From Collybia mongolica (Eukaryota > Basidiomycota > Agaricomycetes > Agaricales > Clitocybaceae): DNA of 64,000 nucleotides. A program made the translations under genes and the position numbers. The notes below the pieces were generated by a model. The model was not told the origin of the DNA. It saw only the letters and a program-made list of their open reading frames with translations, and made no database searches. Location of the stretch: assembly GCA_013420905.1 (NCBI GenBank), contig JAAXNY010000001.1:3100001-3164000 (forward strand), read 5' to 3'. Of the stretch, positions 46,140-57,212 are shown in pieces; the stretch's first letter is position 1; every line of letters starts with the position of its first letter.

Positions 46140-48093
46140 TCATTGCTGGAGCTCAACAACCGCCTCACCGAACTGGTTCTTGAAAAACAAAACGTCGCCT
46201 TCATCTTCCACGAAAGCGCACTGCGTGAACGAGCGCCAAAGTGCATACAGTACAGGCTAACAAATGCATCAGATATTTCATACGTTTTGCTCTCTAAATC
46301 GACTAACCGTGGAGTCATAATTATAATATTCCCCCAAAACTGGCTTGATAGCCGCAGTTGCTTGTGGTAAATTATCTGCAATTCGTTTGAGGGTTGTTAA
46401 TCACAGGATATATCGCGGAACACATGTGGCGCTCACAGAATGGAATAGTCGAGAAAAAATGATGTGCAAGGTGGTCGGTGCTGATCTACTCCCGAGGATA
46501 ACAGCGTTGGTGGGAATTTTATCGAGGACATAGTTGACTTACGTTATGCAAAAAAAACCTCCCGGCCCACCCGAACAAGGGTCGATCAACAGTGGCAAGT
46601 GCACCGCGGGCAAACGTCCATTGATCCTAGACAGATCGGGTTAGTACTTGTAGATGTCAGAATAGGTGGCCAGGGGTATTACTACCTTTCGGTAATAAGG
46701 TATAGTAGGGTCGCTATGCTGGAGATAAGTGAACATCACAATCCTATTACAACAACAATTGTAAGTTGGCTAATCCTCGGCAGGCTGACGTTGAGATTAC
46801 CAGTTATGTGCAAACTAAGTATGATAGGGGCCGTTCAGCAGGATCCCTCATGTGGGCGATTCACTTACCAGCCATGGTATAAGATAAAACGCCGAAAAGG
46901 TGGACCAGCTCGTTTCACGTATGAAGATACCAAGGGCTACGAACATAGTACAAATAGCAATGTTCGAGGCGATGATGGAACGTCCTTGATAAATGCATTG
47001 AGTGACTGGGGAGAAATGATTGTGAACATTGTTGCTTACTCTGTTCAGGCCTGAATAATAATGAAGAAGGTATATAGTGCTAGAATATGCCAACTTCAGC
47101 TCCAGAGCCTTGGCATCCTTACAATAGCTCACGCTTGTCCCCGACGGGTACTTTGGGTTCCCTTTACGATTATGCCTGTTACGTTGTCAATTCACATTTT
47201 TCACTCGAGATGATTTAAACTTACAACAAGTATAATTGGAATCCACTAGGGTAGTCCTCTCATCAAAAACCGTCCATTCGGGCAGAAGATTTCCACTCAC
47301 AAGAATTGTCGCACGAACAGCTTAAACAGAGTAAAAGCAGGCGTTTCTTCTAAGACATCGGCGTAATCCATCCTTACTGCAATCTTCCCGTCCGGAAGCT
47401 TGAAATCCTTTCTTGTGGGAGGAACGTAGGTTTCGTCACGTTCCATGTTGTTAGTCGCTTTCTGTAGGCCATAAGGTTCATAATAGACTCAAAGTATGAC
47501 AGACAAACGTACATGATGACTGCGGTGGGTAGCTCGCCAGGCATAAAATGGCGTTAAGATGAATGTGTGGAGTGCCATCCCCAGAACCGCGTTTACCCAA
47601 GAATAAGGCGAGAGAGCGTCATGACCAGCCTATCATTGCGTCAATAACAAATCAATGAAACTGGTATTCATTAAACACACTTCATGGCCTGATTTCATCC
47701 ATGTTAATCAATAGGATAGAGGTTGTATTATAAAGCTTGGAGGTGGAACATACCAAGACACCATATACCAGCAAATGCCATACCTTGCCAACCCCAATAC
47801 AGGATCCAAAGCGAGATACGTAGTAGATAGCGAGCAAACACATGTCTCATGTCATCGCCTGCTGCTACCAAGTAGGTCATGTTGTCAATCTTGGTTGCCA
47901 AGTGGTAGAGGCCGTATGTGATGGCCAGATGCCGAGAGAGATAGAGTAGGCTTTTTGGAGTGGACCTTTCGAAAAGATGTCGCGGGACAGCGTCATGAAT
48001 ATCCTTTATGGTGATATTGGGTGGAGTGAAGGTTCTTGTTCTCTTGCGCGCCTCGTACTCTGGTCCATCTTGAAAGATTTGGTACCAAATCAT
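46140..48093 (-). CDS. delta-12 (omega-6) fatty acid desaturase with micro-exons
   Basis: Fourteen exons: 48093-47754, 47688-47681 (8 nt), 47629-47513, 47461-47301, 47245-47225, 47175-47133, 47079-47040, 46984-46869, 46814-46801 (14 nt), 46743-46686, 46626-46543, 46485-46437, 46375-46308 and 46256-46140, 411 residues. All introns are GT-AG, 49-65 bp. The three histidine boxes appear only after splicing: HEAGH (about 115-119, with HE from the 8-nt exon), HRSHH (about 151-155) and HLAHH (about 339-343). GPEYEARKRTR, FTPPNITIKDIHDAVPRHLF, GNPKYPSGTSHY and the C-terminus CAFVEDEGDVLFFKNQFG fit the family. The enzyme makes linoleic from oleic acid on ER phospholipids. The start MIWYQIF was chosen by similarity; an upstream exon cannot be excluded. 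The gene looks intact. Confidence 0.87.
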
Positions 48094-51000
48094 GACGAGT
48101 GCGCAAAGACCTTGGAACAGTTGACGCGGGAGAAAAAGTGGCCTTATATAACAACTGTTGCTGGAGCTATAAGTACTGTTTGGGTTGAGGGCCGTGACGA
48201 CTGGAAATATCAAAAAAGATCGCCACACCTAACGCATCAATGCGAATCTGGAAGGACTACAAAAGTTCCGGATAGAGGCTCAGGATCTAGATTTTGCAGT
48301 GAGGCAGACGAGGAACCGTCAGAAGTTGACAAAAGGTCGGATTGTTTGAATTGAATTCCGGAAGGCCTCCGTTTCAAGGGTTTCCTCCGAAAGGGTATTG
48401 AGCGATACGTTTTCAGAGCATGGCTGTGCTTGTCCCATTCCTTTGACTCACGCTTAAAGTGACTGACAGGCACTACATTTTAGACTGGGAGGTTCATTGC
48501 GTTACACTGGCGTTCAAACTTTGGATGACATGGGGCGTAACATGTACTTACCTGCTCGTTGCCTCTAGCGAGCTCGGGGGGTTCGTTGATGGTATCAATC
48601 GGAAATGTGTGGGAAATTACAAGTAGCCGACCACCGATTTTTACTCGTCTCTTGATTTCATTTTTCAAACGAGTGGACACCGTGACCACCGTACCGATGC
48701 GACTCATCGTATATTTACTTACACATACGATTTCCCTCCATTCGACCTTTCTGGGTCAAACTTCCGGATTCTATGTTCAAGGAGTTCCTGCTGCCCCTGA
48801 AACTCGCGACATCCACCGGTCCGTATAAACAGGCGCTTGGCAACACCCTCAAGTTACTGCGGTACCGGTTGGATATTTGGGCACTGGAGCGCCCTAGGTT
48901 ATCGTCAGACCCAGATGTCGCTTACTCTACTCGCCTCAGCATGAAGGAGTTTCTAAGAAACGCAATGGTGAGAGATTGCCTCCGATATCATTGACACTTG
49001 AATATAAGTAGGCTAATCGTGTTTTCTCTTTTCAAATTAGCATTTGTGTTCAGCTCAATTTTTGTTAACCTACAGTGAGTATAGAGGTTATTTCTGTCAG
49101 TAAGTCAAGTCATAAATCTCGGTTTATTGATCCGACCTTGACGTACCTTCCGTCAACCTTCCGTGAATCACCTCAGACGCATGGGTATTCCGGTTTCTGA
49201 CCAACGGCCGGTGTAGGTGCCTCAGTTTTATTCTTTTCGTCCCCTGGGTGGGTCCCCATTCATATTTAAATCTTGTCCCGCGGGGATGGCTCGCCCGATC
49301 GTGAAGTGACGGTTCAAGTCGATCTCTAACATGTTCATTTCGTTGCCAAAAAATAATAATATCATAAATACGTATTGCTAATACGCGTTGTCATGCTGCT
49401 AATTAAATTCGTTCTTCAGACGTTAACCAAGTATCTTCTTAAGAGTTGAAAAAGGTTGACTCTAAAACCCGGGCAATCGGTTTGTGGTGATTGCGTCTCA
49501 GCATTCCCCTATCATCCTGTTCATGCAATTTCATCAACGTCTGATAGGCATGAGTTGGCCTTGTCTTGGAGTCACATCGACGGCATTGGTATTGGACAAC
49601 CTTCATCTTAAAGAGTATGTTGTCCTTTCCGGGGCTGGAGTAGTATAGATCAACTTTTCTATTTCGACGGGTTTATTTTTACTACATATGACGTCGGTTT
49701 TGAACTACGTGCATAGAGCGGCGCACGTAACGCTTAATACTTAGGGACCATCAGGTCTTCGACAATTTTACAAGGATCGAAAGCGCATCACCACGCTGTG
49801 ATTAAATGTTCATGAAATTGTTATGGAACAGGTTCGGAATTTTCGGATGTTCCTGCTTTGAGATCTGTACTATGTATATATGATGCCACAGTTTTTTTTG
49901 CAGCAGTGTGACTCTGTTCCTTTGATTAGATATGCTTGAAAATGATGGACGTATCTTCGTGCCTCTCGTCGAGTGCGCGGAGAAATGAGGAATAGCGCCG
50001 ATTGCAATATGGTCGAACGGATTTGAGCGGCAACGGATAAATTTGTCCACTGGATCCCGATAGCAAGTGGGTCGACAAACACGTCCCACACAAATGAAAA
50101 CATCAGAATCGGGATTTAGCCCCAAGTACGGAGGGAATTTAATGTGGGCTTCAGGCTCTTAATAACCACCGACCTTGTGTGTGCTGAGTGCGCCCTCCAA
50201 GCGTAAGGTTTATGTTGTCCTTATTGTTTCCGCAACACCCGGTATTGATGAACCATCGAGGTCGGGTGGTTGAAAGCCTGGGTTTCGCCTAAGTCAGGCT
50301 TGAGTTCATTGTTTTTCGTGACAGGCTGAATCTGATGCGTTATTCCTTCAGGAAACTATGCCGAACAGGTCGCTTGCGTTATGAGTGAAAGCCAGGCAGT
50401 AATGAATCTGCCTTACCAACTTGGGATAAGGATGATGAACACGTATATAACTAACTGGTGGTGCTAGGGGAATAACATGTTAGATTTAGTATCACATGAC
50501 TTCTTGTCTCACGTGCTCAATGCCACATCACCGAGACACCTTGACTAGACTTAGTGGTACTGTTGCAAATACAACTGTTGTGGTCATTCTGGTGCTTCGT
50601 CTGGACACTTCTGGAACTTCTCTTTTCTTTGGTCTTTCTCTTTCTAACATAACGCGCAACCCGCGCGGCAAATTTTCAATTTATGGGGTCCAAGCCACGT
50701 CAGTACAAGGTATTCACTGCATATTTGGGTGTTCCCTTGAAAAAACCAAGAAGAAACGGGTTCGATTCGGCACTTTGGAAATGCTGCGGTCGAAGGGTTG
50801 GCGAATGATGGATATATACATTGCTTCACGGTACCTCATAGCGACAATCTCGGGTGGCTAGACCTGCAAAAAAAATTCTGCAGTAATTAGCAAGACTGAT
50901 TTACCAGATCTCCCCCCGGAACTTGAGCGAACCAAATCATTGCAAGGACCTCCAGTATGAGTGTATGTGTGTAAGCAACAATTCTGAGGTTTTTGTGATG

Positions 51001-51839
51001 CGCGATGGGTTGATTATGCTACCGAGGAGGACCCCAGTGCTAGAAATGATGTTGAAAGAAGAGTAGACCTGACCCTGGTCCGAGTCGGCAACCGTACCAT
51101 GCAGGTAACGAGGGCGGCCAATAACGTAGGCCAGAATTTCCAGTGCTTAAGTACCTGGTTCCGAAAATGGGCGTACGGAGGAACGAAACGGTTTGCAAAA
51201 GAATGGTTCTTGACTCTTTCTAGTCGTAAAAGTCATCGTCACCGCTGATTTCGCCCGTTTGGGCCAAGTGTAGGTCGAATATCTTTTGAAAAGGTAATTC
51301 CAAGCTGACATGGGGAAGTTGCGGCATGGCCCACCGGTCCCACAATCTTTGAACTCGACGGACGAATGCTCAAGAAGTGGAGTGGTAATTTTAGGATAAT
51401 TTACCGGTTAGATTTGCAGTAATTTAATTCTACAATCCTTATCAAAACTAATTGAAGTTCAAGGATCAGTGTACTGTAGAAAGCCAAAGATACGAGAACA
51501 TCGAAATTAACAGAACCGCCTTGTGTATTCATATTTTATGGACGTAAAGTGCGAGGAATCGAACCTATAATTTCTTTCGTGAGCAGAATGTCAATACACG
51601 GGGAAGCTTGAACGAAGTGTCGGTCACGTGCCATCTGGTCCATCCTAGGCAAAGCCCAGATTCTTCAAATTAGGCCAGACCAATCTCCTCACCAACATTT
51701 CGCGCTGCATAACCATTGCCTTGCTAAGCCGCAAAAGGAACTTCGGTTTTAAACAAAGGAGGCCAAACATTAACGCTTTCGACTTGGGGACAATATCGTT
51801 GGAACAACAACTTGCCAAAACTCGAAATTTTGTGCAGTG
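48094..51839. other. 3.7-kb stretch without a recognised gene
   Basis: Many short frames exist (for example 48480-48707 minus, 48773-48994 plus, 50496-50861 plus), but none has a recognised domain or a convincing splice partner. No long repeats or element ends were seen, and base composition resembles the genic regions rather than the Helitron block. It may hold diverged or lineage-specific genes. The right end is the ferredoxin promoter. Confidence 0.35.
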
Positions 51840-52698
51840 ATGTTTCGGTCACATATACTCTCAAAAATGAACCTCTCGTTATTCTGGCAACAGAGTCAGC
51901 GTGCTCCTGCATCAAATCAACGCAATTTATCCGCCCAGCGCAAATTAATACATAATGGAGTCGCCGCATCCCTTCGAGTGTCGAGACATCCGACCCAAAA
52001 TGATTCTTGGTCTCTTGCACGAACGTCTTGGTGTCCTAAACTTCGGCTACAAGGAATACATTCGTGTTCCGGTACGTTCCTTGTGCTTTACTCGTATTCA
52101 GAACGCCTCATTTTGTTTCTGTCTACAGTAATACGTCATGGCCATGTAACTCGTCCAGAGCCTGGAACAGGGTATATAACCGGCCTTATATCCACAATAT
52201 ATCCGATTCTAAGTTTCAATTGCACAGCATCAAAATTCACTTCAAGGACTCGAAAGGAACCATCATCAAAAGTGTTGAGGCGAATGAGGGAGATGATCTA
52301 TTATCAGTTGCACATGAGCACGACATCGACCTAGAGGGTATGTGCATTGTCTTGTTTCTGCTCCTCAACACTGGTTAAATGTGTTTCAATCCAACTTCGC
52401 ACCCTACCTGTTTTTATTGGTATATTCTTATCACCGTTGATACGCGGTTCTGTTTCTTTTCTTATTAGGCGCATGTGAAGGATCTGTCGCATGCTCCACA
52501 TGCCATGTTATTCTCCCGACAGAATACTATGATCAGCTTCCCGAACCAGAGGACGACGAGAACGATATGCTTGACATGGCGTTTGGTCTGACTGATACGA
52601 GCAGGCTAGGGTGCCAAGTGATACTTAAACCGGAACTGCACGGAATGACAGCAACGCTACCGTCAGCTACTCGGAATATGTTTGTCGACGGTGGGTAG
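51840..52698 (+). CDS. YAH1: mitochondrial adrenodoxin-type [2Fe-2S] ferredoxin
   Basis: Four exons: 51840-52071, 52129-52171, 52228-52337 and 52469-52698, 204 residues; introns 57, 56 and 131 bp. The first 85 or so residues are rich in Arg, Ser and Gln without a domain, as in a mitochondrial presequence (a second ATG stands at 51870). The fold follows: [38 protein letters not shown], the cluster Cys in [10 protein letters not shown] (131, 137, 140) and GC (177), and the acidic partner-binding patch [16 protein letters not shown]. It passes electrons from Arh1 to iron-sulfur cluster assembly and haem A synthesis. The model ends FVDGG-stop, lacking the usual Lys/Pro/His tail; GTGGGT at 52691 could instead be a donor to a short last exon. 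Confidence 0.88.
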
Positions 52699-54275
52699 CC
52701 TCCCCGAGTTGTTTTTCAGCAAGATTGTTGACGGCCATGTCATCTCTGCGTACTCTCATCCCACTTGTCGCACTACACAGGGCACAAACCGAGTCATTAA
52801 TGATTTTAAAACAAGACTAATATATGCCTATCTAATAAAACGGCACACCTCTTCCCTTAACTTGGCATGCATGTAATGGGGGATTACGCCTGTCTTAAAC
52901 CTCTGGAACAATTCACACATTACCGCATCAACCGCTGTTTTTCTATCTCACGAATCAAGTTGTCCGGATTTTCATAAAACGCTTGAGTAGGTGGCTTCGG
53001 TCGTTTCTAGCTGTGTTGTATACAGTCAAGCTATACAATCTAGCATGCGTCATTTAAGTTCGCGATTGCAATGGAACAATGGAATGCGAGCAGCCTGGTT
53101 GGTCGCAAATTCGTGCTTCTTCGATGCTACATACTGACTTATTCATTGGCCAGTGTTTTCCTGCAGTCCATAAACCTATCTAGACTGGACCTGAAAATCA
53201 CTTACCCTTAACCTTAGGAATATGGACTTGCATGATCAGAGCCACTTGATCCTCCTATTCATGTGTAACTTTTATAGGCCTTAGTTCATCCTGAACAAGG
53301 CACACAATCTGATCACCCTCTGATTACACTTCATTTATTGCTTTCTCAAGATATTAATCAATAATTGTAGTTTGGTTGAATTACACCTTGATTTCATTGG
53401 AGCCTTATACAATACTGTTTGATCTGATCATCTGGAAACCTTTTCCAAGTCAAAATCATCTCTGTTGAAACACAGGGTGCATGCCACTAAATTATAACAA
53501 AAGCTATACTAAGGATAGGCTAGAATTCTGTCATCAACAAAGTTCTCACCAAAGTGGTACCAAAACTATTCTGAAACTATCTACAATCTTTGGCATTATA
53601 TCATAAAGAGAGCAATTCTACTTTTTCAAAAATTCTCAGCAAAATTCATTCTGACTCCCTCATTGGTTGACTTCTTGGATAATTAGTAAATTTTTTTTCC
53701 TGGGACTCAATTATGTTTGTGATTTGCAATGTCCACATCAAAAAGTCATGATCAGTAGTTTGGAGCACCTGTTTGCTTAGATGCTGTAATCTTGTTGCTG
53801 TGCAGCTACATGACTTTTGTTTTCTTTTTTTTCTTCTATGTTTTCCATAAGTTTTATGCTTTCAACCATAAACCCCAGCCTAAATTAGGTACTTAAGACC
53901 CAAATTTTTGGGACACTGGGGGCCAAAGATATATAGGAGCATCTGGGGGCCTGGAAGTGTGAATCTGGTTACAACAATACATCCACCCCACTGACTGATT
54001 TCCTACCCATCAGAGTTGGTATTTTGGGCTGGTTACAACTTAATTGGTCTAAAATGTTATAAAAAGGTGCTAGAATTGATGTTGGGTCAATAGGATATTA
54101 TAAAAAGGTGACCAGTTGACTAGTGACTAAAGCTAATAATTAAAAAAGCACTCAAAAACACTTTTTTTTAGTGGGACTACTTCTAGGTTATAAAGGACAC
54201 ACTCAGACAGCTTATGAGACCAATGAAAAAAATACCTTATGTTTTGCATGTGTGAGGCAAAAAATATTCTCACTA
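52699..54275. other. AT-rich, repeat-like region without a gene
   Basis: From about 53160 onward the sequence becomes AT-rich and lacks open frames of use, like the Helitron block. No terminal repeat pair could be matched, so the element class is unknown. The part before 53160 is ordinary intergenic DNA downstream of the ferredoxin. Confidence 0.45.
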
Positions 54276-54303
54276 CTTTAGTAGTGGGTTTTGGGATGGG
54301 CCT
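54276..54303 (+). repeat. palindromic terminal-like block (CACTAC-TTTA-GTAGTG hairpin)
   Basis: A 6-bp stem with a 4-nt loop stands inside TCTCACTACTTTAGTAGTGGG, followed by TTTTGGG. The same block occurs in inverse orientation near 42868-42893. It probably marks the end of a mobile element that includes part of 54.3-57 kb. Confidence 0.45.
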
Positions 54304-54458
54304 TTACTAGGAGTGCAGACACATGTGACCTGATTTGAAACTCCACCATATACCCCTTAAACTTTATCTTCATGTGTTTCCCCTCTTCTCTTCACCCATG
54401 CAAATGAATTCACTACCAGCTTCAACCACTACAATTCTAGTTAATGGACAAGTGTAAG

Positions 54459-54870
54459 GGCAACCCTATATTGCACTGCACTGACCCCAAGTTGGCTGAT
54501 GTGTGATCTAGCAGAGGAATCCAAAGTTATATTATAGAAGTCATGACAGGCTATCTACTTACCTAGCAGAGGAATCCAAAGAGAATACTCTGAGGATCCT
54601 CTGCCAGGGGTCTCTATCCTATGTACTGATTCTAAACAATAGCCATGGAGTCCCATTGTTGCCACATGGCTCAGGATTGTAATGTACACTATCTACAAGC
54701 AAACCAATGTACTCCAATGGCAACCTGATGAACTCCAACTAGAATCCAATGTGCAAGTGAGAGTGCCAATGTGCAAGTACTGATGTGTGGGTGCAAGTAC
54801 TGATGCCAATGTGCAATGCTGATGATGATGCCAATGCCAATGTCTGATGTCCAATGCTGATGTCCAATGT
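54459..54870 (+). repeat. segment homologous to the interior of Helitron family B
   Basis: From 54459 the sequence follows 11020-11245 in order: a TTGTGCTAAC-type block, GAGGAATCCAAAGT, the CCTAGCAGAGG hairpin, GGGGTCTCT, ATAGC-ATG-AGTCCCATTGTTGCCA and GGCTCAGG. The stretch 54755-54870 is a loose minisatellite built from TGCCAATGTGCAAGTACTGA-like words, comparable to the repetitive stretch at 11265-11400. Identity is well below that between the B copies, so this is an older relative. Confidence 0.6.
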
Positions 54871-55970
54871 GTGAAGTCAGAGCCTTGTGCATGGAATTGG
54901 GCATTCCCCTTACAGCAAGCTGTGCTGGCTTCTTTTGCAGACCACCATACTTGTCTGTTCCTTTTAGTTTGCTTCCTGTTCACACCAATGCCAGAACAGT
55001 TCACCTCATCACCATCAAAATCCCTCACAGTCTGTTCTCTACACCACTCTCTGTTCCCTGTTAGTCTTCCTCAGTCTTGATTTCAAATTAGTGCATTTGT
55101 GCAAATTTTACCTTGGTCTTGGACACCCTCCCCCTTCTGCACAGAGTTCTAGGCTAGCATCCCCATGTGAGTGAGATGTTTGGCTTTAGCACTTCTATTA
55201 ATCAATTTCAGTTTCTCAAGTTTCTCAGTTCAGACTGTCATCATATCTTAAACCTACACCTCTGGAGCCTGTTTACACTGGCTCTGTACCATCATCATCC
55301 ATACACTGCCCCCCTGCTGTTGACCTTGTGTTGGAAACACTATGTAACCATTATTTAATGACATATGCTTTATGACATTCACCACCTGGCCATACCACAC
55401 AAGCCCTTCATGAGTATAGAATTGATACACTCCATCATTCATCCATGATTCAACAAGACTTCTGTTCATCATATCATGAACTGTTTATGTTCTAAGTCCC
55501 CTCATTCTTCCTGCTGTGCCATTACAGGTGATGCTAACCCCAATCAACTGGTATACCAAATTTCTTGTCATGTTCAACATGCAGCTTCTGCATCCAACAT
55601 TCCCCTTTTGGCTTTGCATGCCATTGTCCAAGGCCTGGGATACATTCCTGGTTGTGTTTTTCTGGTGAATATGTTCACCTTTGGCATATTTTGAATAACC
55701 ATCTTACCTCTATGTCTGAAGTGCCCACACCTTCCCTGTTTACAATTTTCAATGGGCTTGATGAGCCTGCCAAATCATCTTATCTCAAATTTGCTGCCCA
55801 CATGACATTAGCTGTGGTGGCACAAGAGAGGATATTCTGGAAGTTATAGTATCTCATTTTGGAATGTGAATATCCATAGTTGTGCTGATGCCATACTCCA
55901 CATGCCAGTCTGTTGCTGCAGAATTCCCTACAACAACAATGATTTGTATTCTATCTGTGGTTATCTTTTT

Positions 55971-55984
55971 GCATCTGTTGCTTC
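55971..55984 (+). repeat. target-site duplication, left copy
   Basis: GCATCTGTTGCTTC, identical to 56764-56777 on the other side of the poly(A)-ended insertion. Confidence 0.85.
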
Positions 55985-56763
55985 AGCTGATCCTGACTAT
56001 CTGCAGGGTCATCTCATCTTGCCTGTACTGGGGGCTTCACTAATCCGTTCACATCCACTTCATCAACTACCAGGCCACACAAGGACACCACAACTCTTGT
56101 ACTCTGCTTCACGCAGATCCTTAGGGAGCATCACTGCCAACATTTTTGACGATTTATTCGTACTTGCTTAACCACTCCACCCAAATACAAAAGGAGGAAG
56201 GGGTCTGGCTCCCGATCAGCTACTGTCCCTGCACAGAGCACACCTCTTGGGGAGAATGCCAGTTTATCGTCCAATGATGGGATTTGGCGGCCTCATTTTG
56301 GAGGGGCGTCATCACTTTGGAAGAGCAGTGTGGAACAGGGGGGCAAGTAATAGGGGGTTTCAGGAGAGGGGGGGGCAGGTTTGAGGTATGGGTCGTTCAT
56401 TTAGATTGGACATTTATCTTCAACACTGGAGGGGAGTAATGGGTTTCCAGGGCAACCTGAAAATACCAGGAGGGGAGTGGAACGGGGTACCAACGTGAAG
56501 GGAGGGGACCATGCCCCAACAAGCAAAGGCAAACCTTTAAGGCATTGGGAGGTTCAGACATGGTACAGTACAATACCGTTGGACTGCAGGTATCCTCAGT
56601 CTAGACCCGTAATATGACCTGGAGAGCAACTTAGTGTACAGCTCCACCCTGATGGCCCATTACAGATTACTTAGTGGTAATAGGTGTTTATGCCCGCATG
56701 TAGCTGGGTCAAACCCACATGCGCTTAATATTATTATATGACCAAAAAAAAAAAAAAAAAAAA
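55985..56763 (+). mobile_element. poly(A)-ended retroelement insertion with 14-bp target-site duplication
   Basis: The insertion ends in 20 A residues (56744-56763). The 14-base sequence GCATCTGTTGCTTC stands both just before it (55971-55984) and just after the poly(A) (56764-56777), a perfect target-site duplication. The 779-bp body has no long open frame and no tRNA-like A and B boxes that I can place. This fits a 5'-truncated LINE or a LINE-mobilised non-coding element. It sits inside an older AT-rich repeat, so it is a nested and fairly young insertion. Confidence 0.8.
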
Positions 56764-56777
56764 GCATCTGTTGCTTC
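56764..56777 (+). repeat. target-site duplication, right copy
   Basis: GCATCTGTTGCTTC, identical to 55971-55984. It follows the A20 tract directly. Confidence 0.85.
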
Positions 56778-57212
56778 TTACATTTGTGTTAAGCCTCTTC
56801 AAGCACTTTGGCAGCAACACAATATTCCACATGATCCAAAGGCACATTTTTCTTCCCTCTGTCACATAGAATAAAAACCAAGTGACTCATAGTGTCTCAC
56901 TGATGATAAGAAAAGACAGACTTACTCTGAGATTATAGGTTTCAAGGATTAAGGCGAGGGAGGGGAGACAATGGAAAATATGACTCTAATATTAGGGCAT
57001 GCAAACCAAGCAAATAACGGTGAAAACCGAAGGGTAGCGGGCTTTGCGGCGTCAGCGCGCTGGTGGGGTTACAGTATTCAAAAAGTGACCGGTGACTGAT
57101 GTTAATTACTTGACCCCTATTGTGGCACGTGGCGTAAGCTCGATTTGTTCCGTTGTGGTGACGAGTCGCGTCCTCGTTGTCTTGTCTCAGACCCTTTCTA
57201 ACTACATACCTA

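Noticed and set aside
48480..48707. Minus-strand frame with a faint methyltransferase-like segment (KRRVKIGGRLLVISHTFPI)
   Set aside because: No SAM-binding motif and no upstream or downstream exon that joins in phase. Too weak to call.
50755..50775. B-box-like GGTTCGATTCG on the plus strand
   Set aside because: No A box, acceptor or anticodon stem nearby. It lies in an unremarkable stretch.
51540..51600. tRNA-like T-loop (GGTTCGATTCC) on the minus strand near 51555
   Set aside because: Only part of the T-stem pairs, no matching acceptor stem or anticodon arm is found within 60-90 bases.
56690..56763. tRNA-derived SINE head (GGGTCAAACCC resembling a B box)
   Set aside because: It stands about 40 bases before the poly(A), at the wrong end for a SINE promoter, and no A box precedes it.
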